Source: a virus. Taken from it: a stretch of DNA of 64,000 nucleotides. Every line of letters begins with the position of its first letter. Position 1 is the first letter of the stretch. Positions 8,566 to 16,487 of the stretch are shown here, piece by piece. The notes beneath the pieces were generated by a model. That model was given only the letters and a program-made list of their open reading frames with translations. It had not been told where the DNA came from and searched no databases. The stretch is taken from IMG/VR virus record IMGVR_UViG_3300028563_000011, positions 46,592-110,591 of that record; one strand, written 5' to 3'. The position numbers were made by a program, and so were the translations under genes.

Positions 8566-9270
8566 TCAACCCCCAGCTTCTTTCGATAAATCTCCAAGCA
8601 TTTTCTTTTCTTGCAAAGACTCAACATTCTTTTGTTGCTTTACACGATCTTTAAGAGCAGCGTCAAGTTCACTAATTTTAGCCCGAGTAACCGCTAAAGC
8701 ATCGATAGCTTCTATAGTTGGCTCCTTACCCGCAGCCTTTTTTAGGTCTATGACTTCAAGCATCATAGCTAATTCACGGTTTGTTGCATCCAATTCAGCT
8801 TGCATAGCTGCTGTCATATTGGAATTAACTAATGTATGAATCACATCTAATTTATTTGTTGTAACTTTACCTTGAACTATTAAAGTGGTATTAGTAAGGA
8901 TCGCTTGCTCAGCTAACCTAGCTTGTGCATCAAGCAAGTTCTTAGAAGATGTAGCGGCAACAGTTGCTACCTTTTTATTTTCTTCCAGTAATTTCTGGGC
9001 TGCAATAGCAGCTTGACGAGCTACTTCTTCTTGGTGTTCATAAAGAACTTTAGCGTCTTCTTTTTGAACGGCTGCAACAGCATCTAAACGCGCCCAATCT
9101 TCTTTGCGTTCGGCACTACGAATTGCTGCATCTTGAGCTTTCTCAGCAGCTTTAGCTTTGGCTAAAGATTTAGCCATAAGCCAAGGAGCGACAACACTTG
9201 TTAACATAACAGGAACAGCAACAAGTAAAAGCGGGGCAACACTCTCAACTATTGTTGGATGATCCAACAT
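8566..9270 (-). CDS. Membrane-anchored coiled-coil protein
   Basis: A 234-residue protein. Residues about 8-32 are a hydrophobic transmembrane helix (SVAPLLLVAVPVMLTSVV), followed by almost unbroken alanine/glutamate/lysine coiled coil to the C-terminus. Such one-helix anchored coiled coils in phages include spanin-like, holin-associated and superinfection proteins, but no diagnostic motif is visible, and there is no lipobox. It lies next to several very small membrane proteins, which suggests a membrane-related task. I do not recognise a family. Confidence 0.55.
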   Translation of the reverse strand: MLDHPTIVESVAPLLLVAVPVMLTSVVAPWLMAKSLAKAKAAEKAQDAAIRSAERKEDWARLDAVAAVQKEDAKVLYEHQEEVARQAAIAAQKLLEENKKVATVAATSSKNLLDAQARLAEQAILTNTTLIVQGKVTTNKLDVIHTLVNSNMTAAMQAELDATNRELAMMLEVIDLKKAAGKEPTIEAIDALAVTRAKISELDAALKDRVKQQKNVESLQEKKMLGDLSKEAGG

Positions 9271-9275
9271 TTAAC

Positions 9276-9425
9276 TTAAAATCGACCTAATAAGATTAAG
9301 ATCAATACAACAACTAAAACAAGACCTAAACCTCCACCGCCCCAAGCTGGTCCACCAGAGTAATAACCTCCCCCACCGAATACAACTAAGAGTACAATGA
9401 TAAGTAAGATTGTACCTATTGACAT
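9276..9425 (-). CDS. DUF3309-like small hydrophobic protein
   Basis: A 49-residue protein too short for usual gene callers. It starts MSIGTILLIIVLLVVFGGGG, has a central Gly/Tyr/Trp segment (YYSGGPAWGGGG) and ends with a second hydrophobic stretch and GRF. This two-helix plan with a glycine/tryptophan hinge matches the DUF3309 family, common in Proteobacteria and their phages. The ATG overlaps the stop of the gene above it (TAATG) and GAGAGGG precedes it. Its function is not known; it probably inserts in the inner membrane. Confidence 0.7.
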   Translation of the reverse strand: MSIGTILLIIVLLVVFGGGGYYSGGPAWGGGGLGLVLVVVLILILLGRF

Positions 9426-9940
9426 TATACCCTCTCTAGGAGTTCTTTAGTCCAGCCTGACATGGAAGTAACCCTACCCTTCAATTCAGGGAGGTAGGTT
9501 TCCCAAGCTTTACGGTGGAGTATTGCCTCATCCCAAGAACCCGGTAAATCGAAATGGGCACGATTTGGATCTAAAGGCACCCCAGTTAGAACAACACTCT
9601 GGCACAATTTCAAACCAACAAGTGTTGCAATTAACCCGGAAGAGCCACCATTACAAGGGATACGTTGAACAGGAAATTTAGTCTTATGATGAATTGTAGC
9701 TCCACGAAACACTGACGACCAAAACGATGTTACGTCTGGGTAGCCAGCTTTCTTACGAAGATCAATCCAATGTGGAAACAAATCAATATGATAAGACACC
9801 CAGTGATCAAAAGCATCTGGATAAGACACACCAGCACTATTAATGGCAATAATACAATCAAAACAATAAAGTCTTTTAGCTTCTGCAACCTCTTCCCAAA
9901 CGCCACCTGCGCTGCCAATAACAAGGGCACAGTTAAGCAT
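9425..9940 (-). CDS. Conserved phage protein, Rossmann-like (possible glycosylation-linked)
   Basis: A 171-residue protein. It opens with a beta strand and glycine turn (CALVIGSAGGVWEEV) like a nucleotide-binding Rossmann fold. Conserved-looking stretches follow: GVSYPDAFDHWVSYH, GGSSGLIATLVGL and a C-terminal VTSMSGWTKELL. Proteins of this pattern occur widely in tailed phages as hypothetical proteins, with distant resemblance to DUF115/sialyltransferase-like folds. I do not assign a reaction. It sits at the border between the head genes and the sugar-transfer cluster. Confidence 0.55.
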   Translation of the reverse strand: MLNCALVIGSAGGVWEEVAEAKRLYCFDCIIAINSAGVSYPDAFDHWVSYHIDLFPHWIDLRKKAGYPDVTSFWSSVFRGATIHHKTKFPVQRIPCNGGSSGLIATLVGLKLCQSVVLTGVPLDPNRAHFDLPGSWDEAILHRKAWETYLPELKGRVTSMSGWTKELLERV

Positions 9941-10268
9941 CTTTCACTTTATCTTTAGCAGAAAACGCCATCAACGGCCACAACTGTCTAATAGCATCCT
10001 CGTAAGCAAACTGCTGACCTAGAGCAAAATTATAGTTTTCCGAAGACATCGGAGCACTTTTACCAATAACAACAAACCCATTCTTCATAATCAACATACA
10101 AATTGAAAGTACCTCTAAAGAAGCTAGAGCCGTATTAGGAGCATACGGAATAATATCTTTACCATTGAGATCAAACTTATAAGCAATTTGATCTTCAATG
10201 TCCTTCAAAGCAATCCGCGGTGCCTTAGCAAACTTTGCGGATTGCTTATCCGTTTCGTAAATGCTCAC
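9933..10268 (-). CDS. N4 gp49 / Sf6 gp66-family protein
   Basis: A 111-residue protein starting with GTG. The pattern APRIALKDIEDQIAYKF, then LASLEVLSICMLIMKNGFVV, then SSENYNFALGQQFAYEDAI and LWPL is that of the phage gp49/gp66 family (first named in N4 and Sf6), a widespread but functionally unexplained small phage protein. Length is normal for the family. It overlaps the start of the next gene by 8 bases. Confidence 0.8.
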   Translation of the reverse strand: MSIYETDKQSAKFAKAPRIALKDIEDQIAYKFDLNGKDIIPYAPNTALASLEVLSICMLIMKNGFVVIGKSAPMSSENYNFALGQQFAYEDAIRQLWPLMAFSAKDKVKDA

Positions 10269-10269
10269 C

Positions 10270-10440
10270 TTAACCTCGAACAGGAGGGCCGTACACCTGC
10301 CAACCCAAGAGAAGGAAGAGTATAAAAACTAAAACAGCGTTACCTGCAAATACGTAAGCTCCCACCACTCCTACATAGGAAAGCACCCCGAAGACAAACC
10401 AAATAAGCATTAAAACCCAAAACATTAAACCACGGGCCAT
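10270..10440 (-). CDS. Small two-helix membrane protein
   Basis: A 56-residue hydrophobic protein, missed by length cutoffs. It has a start MARGLMFWVLMLIWFVFGVL, a short turn, a second hydrophobic helix and a C-terminal WQVYGPPVRG tail. AGGAGGG lies just upstream of the ATG, and its stop is followed directly by the GTG of the gp49-like gene. The family is not recognised. Similar tiny inner-membrane proteins occur next to phage structural genes. Confidence 0.65.
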   Translation of the reverse strand: MARGLMFWVLMLIWFVFGVLSYVGVVGAYVFAGNAVLVFILFLLLGWQVYGPPVRG

Positions 10441-10452
10441 CACACCCTCCTA

Positions 10453-10719
10453 TTACTTATTGGGGAACGGTTTGCCATCAGAACTTACACCTGTTCCAGA
10501 CTTGCCAAGTTCAGGTTGGATCTGCATACCCCCACCCTTGACTTCTGTCCCAGGTAAGTTGGGTTGGACCTGCATATGAACAACGTCAGGGCTTTCCGGG
10601 TGATCCGTAACATGATCCCGAGGAACAGTGATTTCCGAACCATCACCTAAATGAATTGTACGTGTATGCTGATCTTCTTTAACCAGCATAACCTTTTGTC
10701 CCTTATAGTAAACAACCAT
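10453..10719 (-). CDS. Hypothetical small protein
   Basis: An 88-residue soluble protein. The first half looks like a small beta domain (VVYYKGQKVMLVKEDQHTRT, then HLGDGSEITVPRDHV); the second half is a proline/glycine-rich disordered tail with two MQ[VI]QP repeats (HMQVQPNLPG and MQIQPELGK). AAAGGAG gives a strong ribosome site. It is the first gene after a putative promoter at 10775-10803. No known family. Confidence 0.5.
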   Translation of the reverse strand: MVVYYKGQKVMLVKEDQHTRTIHLGDGSEITVPRDHVTDHPESPDVVHMQVQPNLPGTEVKGGGMQIQPELGKSGTGVSSDGKPFPNK

Positions 10720-10774
10720 GGGTTTCTCTCCTTTGAAGAGATGCTACCGCCCAACAATCAATTTGATTTTGATT

Positions 10775-10803
10775 TGTATACTACGTTTCTCGACATTGGT
10801 AAA
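10775..10803 (-). promoter_or_regulatory. Putative sigma70-type promoter
   Basis: Read on the minus strand, TTTACC is followed after 17 bases by TATACA, close to TTGACA-N17-TATAAT. It lies in the short gap between the glycosyltransferase cluster and 10453-10719 and would drive the head genes downstream. Prediction only; a two-box match of this quality can occur by chance. Confidence 0.35.
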
Positions 10804-10814
10804 GCACTAAATTA

Positions 10815-11657
10815 TTACGACAATTGTTTCCACAAAGTCCCATCAACAAGCTCTTTTTCATTCCATTGCTGATACGCTAAAGCATGTACCCACTGAGTAC
10901 GATCTGGATAAAGCGGAGACTCAATCTTGGAGAAATCAGTTTCTCCTACCAAAGCAGCTGCCGACATTGGGTCTACAAAGACAGGACAACCCATCATAAC
11001 AGCTTCCACTGCTGCTATAGACCCATGCGTCACAAGAGCATGAGCTTCTCTTAATTGATCATCCAACGGAACTCTTGATTCTTTATCTCGAACTATAATT
11101 TCTCTTGTTGTGTATTTCCTTAACTCAGTAACTGTACGGCTGACCCAATTACGATCTGCAAATACATCCCAGTAATCAAACCCTGTATCAGCTACTAGAA
11201 TATGCTTACCCCAATGCCAAGGCCAAGGATAAGCCTGACTAACTCCCACACTTGTATTTACCTCATGAAGTTTTAAGGCTTTCCATCGATCATCAGGAAC
11301 CGCGTTAATAACTTGCATCTGATAGTCATTTAACGTCCAACGATAGTACCCGCCTGGAACTCCCAATTCGTGTCCAGTAGGCATCCATGTTGCAAACACA
11401 CGTCTTAGGTATCCTCTATCCCAAAATATAAAGTTACGACCACGTAACTTCCATTCTGCAAAGTTCTGACGAAACTGAGGCGAAACCCCAACGATAGGTA
11501 TTACCTCATCTGGAAGAGTTTTGATCTTCTCATAGTCATGACGAATGATACTACCACCGCAAGCTATTATCTTTTTACCAATATCTTCAAATAGATGGAG
11601 CTTAAACTTTCTTAGGTTTGGCGGGATAAACAGACAAACTTGCTTTGGATCGATCAT
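10815..11657 (-). CDS. Glycosyltransferase-like protein
   Basis: A 280-residue protein with the look of a GT-B-like phage sugar transferase. The C-terminal part reads REAHALVTHGSIAAVEAVMM followed by GCPVFVDPMSAAALV, resembling the sugar-nucleotide binding region of capsule/LPS transferases, where a glycine-rich turn follows a conserved Glu. The N-terminal half has Rossmann-like strands (VCLFIPPN and KKIIACGGSII). It is the last gene of the cluster at 10.8-18.1 kb and overlaps 11602-11832 by 56 bases. The acceptor is unknown. Confidence 0.55.
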   Translation of the reverse strand: MIDPKQVCLFIPPNLRKFKLHLFEDIGKKIIACGGSIIRHDYEKIKTLPDEVIPIVGVSPQFRQNFAEWKLRGRNFIFWDRGYLRRVFATWMPTGHELGVPGGYYRWTLNDYQMQVINAVPDDRWKALKLHEVNTSVGVSQAYPWPWHWGKHILVADTGFDYWDVFADRNWVSRTVTELRKYTTREIIVRDKESRVPLDDQLREAHALVTHGSIAAVEAVMMGCPVFVDPMSAAALVGETDFSKIESPLYPDRTQWVHALAYQQWNEKELVDGTLWKQLS

Positions 11658-11832
11658 ATTTTAACCACTCTTCTTTTATTCGCTCTGGATCCACTTTCCA
11701 CAGAGTACAAAGATCTCCGTGAACCATCTCTACTCCCCATGGACGTAATCGATCTATCATAGCTCGAATATCTTGACCGCACAAGCCTGGACAAAGTCTC
11801 AACAAATCATACATGGAATAGACTTTAGACAT
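11602..11832 (-). CDS. Hypothetical small protein
   Basis: A 76-residue protein with charged helices (DLLRLCPGLCGQDIRAMIDR) that suggests a small winged-helix or helix-turn-helix fold (a WGVEMVHGDLCTLWKVD stretch resembles a wing), but no family is recognised. It overlaps both neighbours, typical of real genes here. Could be a DNA-binding regulator; weak inference. Confidence 0.45.
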   Translation of the reverse strand: MSKVYSMYDLLRLCPGLCGQDIRAMIDRLRPWGVEMVHGDLCTLWKVDPERIKEEWLKYDRSKASLSVYPAKPKKV

Positions 11833-12538
11833 TCAAAACTGCACCACCGTATTTCCATAAGGTACTCTTGGAGATTGGTTCCCAAACCAAATGCTGGTTA
11901 GAATTAAACCAAGCAAATTTCTCCCCTACATAGAATTTCCGCTTCTCAAATATTCGCTTCTCACAACCAAATACCATAAAAGGATAATCAGTAAAGTACA
12001 ATAAGTGCGAAGGACCACCTAATACAAAAAAGTTCATCGTAGCACCAGCGTATAACGCCATACGCTCGTGAAGATGAATAGGTTTTACTGAGTAATCTTC
12101 AATAACCAAAGCCCCAATATCAGCCGCAAATCCACGCCATAATTTCTCATCTGAATTACGCCAAGGCTCTTGCTTACTCTTACGTAAAGTCACCGTAAAA
12201 TCAACCTGTTTTGGAGGAAGCACTGTCTTAAGTCTAGGAAAGTTATAATCTGGCTTGTAGTTCTCTAAGAACTTACTAAAACTTGCCGTTCCTTTAATTT
12301 GACCTTCTTCCCCATTCACACACTCCCGACAAGGTAACCCAGCAAGGGCGGGACCAGGGAATAGTATACTCTTTGCTCGCCGCCTTACATCTTGTAAGCC
12401 CCACTCAAACATAAGCATGGGGCTAATAGTTTTAGTTTGCAGGATGATTTCGGTAGCCCCTTGAGCCTTTACATGAACTAACCAAGTAAAGAAATCAAAA
12501 CAAGGTTGGGCTTCTCGTAAATCATATTTAGCCAACAT
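11825..12538 (-). CDS. Putative glycosyltransferase-related protein
   Basis: A 237-residue protein. Sequence features include CFDFFTWLVHVKAQGATEII near the N-terminus, and IHLHERMALYAGATMNFFV followed by a GGPSHLLYF turn in the second half, which look like the donor-binding half of a GT-B glycosyltransferase. It is embedded between undoubted transferases, overlapping on both sides, so it likely acts in the same pathway. The family name is uncertain. Confidence 0.5.
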   Translation of the reverse strand: MLAKYDLREAQPCFDFFTWLVHVKAQGATEIILQTKTISPMLMFEWGLQDVRRRAKSILFPGPALAGLPCRECVNGEEGQIKGTASFSKFLENYKPDYNFPRLKTVLPPKQVDFTVTLRKSKQEPWRNSDEKLWRGFAADIGALVIEDYSVKPIHLHERMALYAGATMNFFVLGGPSHLLYFTDYPFMVFGCEKRIFEKRKFYVGEKFAWFNSNQHLVWEPISKSTLWKYGGAVLNV

Positions 12539-12539
12539 C

Positions 12540-13217
12540 TTATACCCAATTCTCCTTTACCCATTTCAAGTGAAGTAAATCCACAGGATTACGCTTACCT
12601 ACAAAAGTCACAATACGCGCATCCACTGGCAACTGATCATCTTTTGGCCATTCACGCTTACGATACACGTATATACCACTTTTGGGTCCAACAGGCCAAC
12701 CTGGCGCTCCGGGTAATTTATGCCAAAGCCAACCTTGATCATCCGGCCACTCATAGCGCGGAATATACTCAACAGCCTCCAAAGAGAAATCATCCCAAAC
12801 ACCCGGGTGTTCCCCAACCCTTACCATAACCAAAGCCCCGTTATAGGGGCAAGGGTTAGATACATTGGCTCCTTGTAGGATAACAAAAGGCTCAGGTCTA
12901 TCAAATAAAGGATCAAGAGGACCCGTTATCACAGAATCTAGATCAATACCAACAATTCTATCATCAAACTTATACTTCTTCTGCCATTCAGGTGAAAACA
13001 TTTGTAGGCGTATAAAACACCCTTTACCCAACAAATAAAACGACTCCTCAGGAATAGTAAAGACATTATCTATCTCAGGGGATTTGAGAAAAGACTCATC
13101 AGTAAATACTGAGAACTTATACGGCTGTGTAATGTGCTTCCTTAAGCTTCTTGCAAGAATATGGACGTACGCAGGAGAATATTTGACGCCCCAAAACCAA
13201 GTTATGATATTAAGCAT
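12540..13217 (-). CDS. GT-A glycosyltransferase (GT8-like), copy A
   Basis: A 225-residue transferase of the nucleotide-sugar GT-A fold. It begins LNIITWFWGVKYSPAYVHIL, has a metal-binding DxD motif in VGIDLDSVITGPLDPLF near residue 95, then a catalytic-face loop NPCPYNGALVMVRVG and a WPDDQGWLW segment. It is a paralog of 13743-14462, with the same WFWG...KY start and same DxD context. Two copies flank a methyltransferase gene. The acceptor may be phage virion protein, modified DNA base or host envelope; the sequence does not decide. Confidence 0.75.
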   Translation of the reverse strand: MLNIITWFWGVKYSPAYVHILARSLRKHITQPYKFSVFTDESFLKSPEIDNVFTIPEESFYLLGKGCFIRLQMFSPEWQKKYKFDDRIVGIDLDSVITGPLDPLFDRPEPFVILQGANVSNPCPYNGALVMVRVGEHPGVWDDFSLEAVEYIPRYEWPDDQGWLWHKLPGAPGWPVGPKSGIYVYRKREWPKDDQLPVDARIVTFVGKRNPVDLLHLKWVKENWV

Positions 13218-13749
13218 GAGGAGGATCCATCAAAGCAACCCATTCTTTAACACCAGTATTCCAAGTCCGCTTTACCTCAAACCCGTACTTAGCGAATTCC
13301 TGATGCCACCACTCACCAGGGTTTACGATCAAATGACTATTACGCCCATCTGAAAGCCAACGTCGCTTTGTAAACTTACAGGAAATAACAACAAATAAAA
13401 GTTTCTTGGTAGCTACAACTAAATCCAACATCACATCGTGTAAACATTCGGGTTCAATATGCTCCATAACATCAAGACAAGTTACAAGATCTGCTGTATT
13501 TGTCAAACGATCCTTACCCTCAACAGCTGGGTCATATTCAAGTACAGTAAAGGGCAACGGTGGGCGAATACGCTTTATTTCTTTTGCTAGTTCTCCTTTA
13601 CCACAGCCATAGTCAAAGACTGTAACACAACGCTCAATTAGAGCAATACCTGTAACAAGGTAAGCCCACTTACCCGAATTACAGGCGTACTCTTGATCCT
13701 CAGCGTGCAGACGACGCTGCTCTTCTAGGTATTTCTGAGTGATTAACAT
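13210..13749 (-). CDS. Class I SAM-dependent methyltransferase, copy A
   Basis: A 179-residue enzyme with the SAM-binding motif I VFDYGCGKGELAKEI near residue 48, motif II region VLEYDPAVEG, and a LVTCLDVMEHIEPECL motif as in many small-molecule or sugar methyltransferases. The C-terminal RNSHLIVNPGEWWHQEF is shared with the paralog at 15564-16091. Lying among glycosyltransferases, it probably methylates the sugar product or its carrier. Overlaps both neighbours. Confidence 0.75.
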   Translation of the reverse strand: MLITQKYLEEQRRLHAEDQEYACNSGKWAYLVTGIALIERCVTVFDYGCGKGELAKEIKRIRPPLPFTVLEYDPAVEGKDRLTNTADLVTCLDVMEHIEPECLHDVMLDLVVATKKLLFVVISCKFTKRRWLSDGRNSHLIVNPGEWWHQEFAKYGFEVKRTWNTGVKEWVALMDPPHA

Positions 13750-14462
13750 AATCCCGCCAATTCTTGTTTAGACATTTTGTGAACTGCTCCCCAATGGGTA
13801 TCTACCCAATCCAGGTGACCTAACTTACGAGGGTCCCGCCGTCCTGGGAATACAACAAGCCTTGCGTTCTCGGGTAAATCATCTCCAGAAGGCCAGTGTT
13901 TTTTCTTAAAGCCGTACACCCCTTGTTCAGGACCCCACTCACAAGCATTAGGGAGCATATGATGTAACCAAGCTTGATCATCAAAGATTGAGTGCTTTGG
14001 TACTTTGTGTAAAGCCTCTAACGAAAACTCATCCCAGACATCTTGATAATCTCCCGCCTTAAACATCCAAAAGGAACCATTGTATGGGTTAGGGTTTGTT
14101 GAATTAATACCTTGTAATATAGCAAACTCTTCATACATATCAAACAAAGGATCAAGTTGACCTGTAACAATTGAGTCAATATCTAAATTAACAACCTTCT
14201 CCCCCTTCTTTATGCTGTGAGCTTCCAACCATTTCCAATCAAAAAGCCTCATCCTAACAATACATCCAGGCTCTTGTAGTAATTGCGGGTCGGCTATATT
14301 CCAACGGTAGCACCCTGGGAGAAGAATGTTATTATTTTGAGCGTCAGTCACAACGTGAAAAATGAAAGGCTGTTTTATGTTACGGACTAAAGCCTTACGC
14401 AACTTCATCAAGAAGTAAGGCTTGTACTTGTTCCCCCAAAACCAAGAGACAATATGAATCAT
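13743..14462 (-). CDS. GT-A glycosyltransferase (GT8-like), copy B
   Basis: A 239-residue paralog of 12540-13217. The DxD motif is in VVNLDIDSIVTGQLDPLFD near residue 98; the product loop reads NPNPYNGSFWMFKAG and a DDQAWLHHML segment corresponds to DDQGWLWHKL in copy A. A duplicated transferase pair may add two successive sugars. Stop and start interlock with the small gene 14459-14602 (ATGA). Confidence 0.75.
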   Translation of the reverse strand: MIHIVSWFWGNKYKPYFLMKLRKALVRNIKQPFIFHVVTDAQNNNILLPGCYRWNIADPQLLQEPGCIVRMRLFDWKWLEAHSIKKGEKVVNLDIDSIVTGQLDPLFDMYEEFAILQGINSTNPNPYNGSFWMFKAGDYQDVWDEFSLEALHKVPKHSIFDDQAWLHHMLPNACEWGPEQGVYGFKKKHWPSGDDLPENARLVVFPGRRDPRKLGHLDWVDTHWGAVHKMSKQELAGLC

Positions 14463-14602
14463 TCTATATCTCTTCTATTTCTACCATTTAACCACTCAGT
14501 ATTTTCCCACCATTTCATCCACTCACTACGGGCTATACGGGAGGGACGATTAACTTTAACCCCATTTATCAAAACCCAATCTGGATAAATTTCGATGATC
14601 AT
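14459..14602 (-). CDS. Small basic/tryptophan-rich protein
   Basis: A 47-residue gene too short for usual cutoffs. It starts MIIEIYPDWVLINGVKVNR and continues with a tryptophan-rich stretch (SEWMKWWENTEWLNG). Both ends interlock with neighbours by 4-base overlaps (ATGA at 14599-14602 and TGA at 14459-14461), strong evidence of a real gene. Function unknown. Confidence 0.6.
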   Translation of the reverse strand: MIIEIYPDWVLINGVKVNRPSRIARSEWMKWWENTEWLNGRNRRDIE

Positions 14603-15381
14603 GTCAGTAACCCCAAGGCACTACGATACACCTGGTCGATACTAATCGCCTTCATCGCTTCTATACAGTGGCTGCATCGGCTAAGGGAGCCGCAGGGCTC
14701 TGTCCCGCCCGTTAAGTTGACATTGGTAGGGTAGCCCAAGATTTTTGGATCAGTGAAGCCCCCAAAGAGAACAACCGCCTTTACACCCAACGCCGCTGCA
14801 CCGTGTGCTAACCCACCTTCAGGACCTATATATAACTTAGCCTGAGAAAGAGCGACTAAAGCCTGACGGAAGTTCTTAGTTACAATTGGCTTCACCCCAG
14901 GGAACATGGTTGTATTGTAGTGATTGGTATCATACATAAATTGACAAACAGTAAACCCTGCCCGTAACAACATCTTGGCTACTTGTTGATAACGCTCGTA
15001 AGGCCATTGTTTGTTAGGATAGACCGGTTTTACCCGAGGCTCTATCAGTACATACCTCGGCTTTATTTTTCTTGCTAATTCACATTCGGCTTTATTAAAG
15101 AAAATCTGACCCGGTATTGCTCTAAAATTGGGGTCGTAAACCCAGTTAGCTCCCTGAGTGCTCTTACTAAAATAAATACGGTTATGTTTATAGTGCGCTA
15201 TCCATTCTAAGTCAGGAGCTCCTTCACTACCAGGAGGCGCTATATTAGGGTTATTCCTATAAATCAGTTCACCAGTTTGAGCCCACAAGATAGTACGTCC
15301 GTCACCAAAAGCAATACGCTTACCACGATCACGTGCGCCTCTGGCCAAGCCTGTACCCAAAATTTCGTCACCGTAACCCAT
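14599..15381 (-). CDS. GT9-family (heptosyltransferase-like) glycosyltransferase
   Basis: A 260-residue GT-B enzyme. The N-terminus MGYGDEILGTGLARGARDRG resembles the GD.ll.t...l gate of ADP-heptose transferases. The C-terminal donor domain shows PNKQWPYERYQQVAKMLL, then YIGPEGGLAHGAAALGVKAV with the family Gly-Gly-Leu-Ala-His, and a LSRCSHCIEAM segment near the end. GT9 enzymes add heptose or related sugars to LPS core. A phage copy may alter host surface or decorate virion components. Confidence 0.75.
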   Translation of the reverse strand: MGYGDEILGTGLARGARDRGKRIAFGDGRTILWAQTGELIYRNNPNIAPPGSEGAPDLEWIAHYKHNRIYFSKSTQGANWVYDPNFRAIPGQIFFNKAECELARKIKPRYVLIEPRVKPVYPNKQWPYERYQQVAKMLLRAGFTVCQFMYDTNHYNTTMFPGVKPIVTKNFRQALVALSQAKLYIGPEGGLAHGAAALGVKAVVLFGGFTDPKILGYPTNVNLTGGTEPCGSLSRCSHCIEAMKAISIDQVYRSALGLLT

Positions 15382-15567
15382 TTAGACAAAGTCTTTTTCA
15401 TCAGCTACAAAAACTTTCACCTCAGTATTAAAAGTCTTGGTAGGGGTATTTTCTTCATCATCAAGCCCCCGAGCATACCACCACAAACTATTCTGTATCA
15501 TAATTTTAAGATGTTCTGGTTTAAGTTCATAACTATCTGGTACTTGAATAGAGATTCTAAGGTTCAA
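15382..15567 (-). CDS. Hypothetical small protein
   Basis: A 61-residue protein starting with TTG, overlapping the stop codon of the gene above it (TTGA) and preceded by a strong GGAGG site, which decides the start. It has an alternating strand/helix pattern (LRISIQVPDSYELKPEHLK) and ends VKVFVADEKDFV. No family recognised. Confidence 0.5.
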   Translation of the reverse strand: MNLRISIQVPDSYELKPEHLKIMIQNSLWWYARGLDDEENTPTKTFNTEVKVFVADEKDFV

Positions 15568-16091
15568 GTCAACCTCCTAGGGTACATCAAAGCCACCCAC
15601 TCATCCTTCTCAAATTTCCAGACGGCTTTAACACTAAATTGTCTGTCTACCCTAGCTCGCCACCACAACCCCGGTTTGACGATAAGATGTGCATTAGACC
15701 CATCGGAAAGTAACTTACCTGCTGGACGAGTTGAAATTACAGCAAAGAGCGCAACCTTAGTTAAGGAATGTAAATGCTCAAGTACATTATCTAGTAAATC
15801 AGGCTCAATATGTTCTAATACATCTGTACAAATAACTAAATCACAAGGCTCAGGAAGATTTGATTTTTCTTCTATGGCTGGGTCATATTCTTCAGCAGCA
15901 AGATAGTACCAACTCAAAGCCTTAGCTAAAGCCCCAGCCCCACAGCCATAATCCAAAATTGATTGTGCCTTGAGATACCCCTTTAGATAAATGATAGGGG
16001 TGACCCAACGATCACCCCGTTCACCGTACCCGCCTAGTAAGTGTAGGCGCTTTTGTTCTTCCAAATACTCGGAAGATATAAGATCAAGCAT
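15564..16091 (-). CDS. Class I SAM-dependent methyltransferase, copy B
   Basis: A 175-residue paralog of 13210-13749. Motif I is SILDYGCGAGALAKAL; the VICTDVLEHIEPDLLDN and SNAHLIVKPGLWW segments match the other copy. N-terminal EYLEEQKRLHLLGGY matches KYLEEQRRLHAEDQ. Two diverged copies in one cluster suggest two different methylation steps or acceptors. Confidence 0.75.
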   Translation of the reverse strand: MLDLISSEYLEEQKRLHLLGGYGERGDRWVTPIIYLKGYLKAQSILDYGCGAGALAKALSWYYLAAEEYDPAIEEKSNLPEPCDLVICTDVLEHIEPDLLDNVLEHLHSLTKVALFAVISTRPAGKLLSDGSNAHLIVKPGLWWRARVDRQFSVKAVWKFEKDEWVALMYPRRLT

Positions 16092-16109
16092 CCTGCTTTA
16101 ACCTATAAT

Positions 16110-16460
16110 TCAATACTTCACCCATTCCTGGGGTAACTTACAGTTCCTGGTAGCACTAGCAAACATAGGAGCAATATCCTCGTCCTTGTAACCAGCTAAC
16201 CCACAACCGATTCTAGTAACATTAAACTCTAAATCTTCATGTATAGCCGCGTACAACAAGAAATCTGCAACGTAGCACTTTATAGCCGCTAAAGACAACG
16301 GACGTAGCGTGCTATCTTTTGTAGGGATTGCATAAGCATTACCTGTACGTCCTACCCAAGCACCATAAACAGCCCCATGATGTTGTCGAGCATGTAAAGC
16401 CGCTCCCGCCCCGTGCCTACCTTTAAGGTTTGAACCAAACACAAATATAGAATTACTCAA
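16110..16460 (-). CDS. A1S_2505-family phage non-structural protein (macrodomain-like look)
   Basis: A 116-residue protein beginning with TTG, preceded by AGAGG at good spacing. The sequence IFVFGSNLKGRHGAGAALHA then NAYAIPTKDSTLRPLSL and FNVTRIGCGLAGYKDEDIA follows a widespread phage family annotated A1S_2505. The glycine-rich FGSNLxGxHGxGAA loop and the late GCGLAGY resemble ADP-ribose-binding macrodomains. A role in NAD or ADP-ribose metabolism is only a suggestion, but it would fit the presence of an ART-like domain in the portal protein. Confidence 0.65.
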   Translation of the reverse strand: MSNSIFVFGSNLKGRHGAGAALHARQHHGAVYGAWVGRTGNAYAIPTKDSTLRPLSLAAIKCYVADFLLYAAIHEDLEFNVTRIGCGLAGYKDEDIAPMFASATRNCKLPQEWVKY

Positions 16461-16487
16461 TGTTTATAACCTCTATTTTAAGGTACT

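Noticed and set aside
8566-9270. Spanin or Rz-type lysis protein
   Set aside because: It has a membrane helix and coiled coil, but no partner lipoprotein or lysis enzyme nearby and it is longer than usual.
9425-9940. Confident sialyltransferase assignment
   Set aside because: Only a Rossmann-like start and general resemblance; catalytic motifs are not visible.
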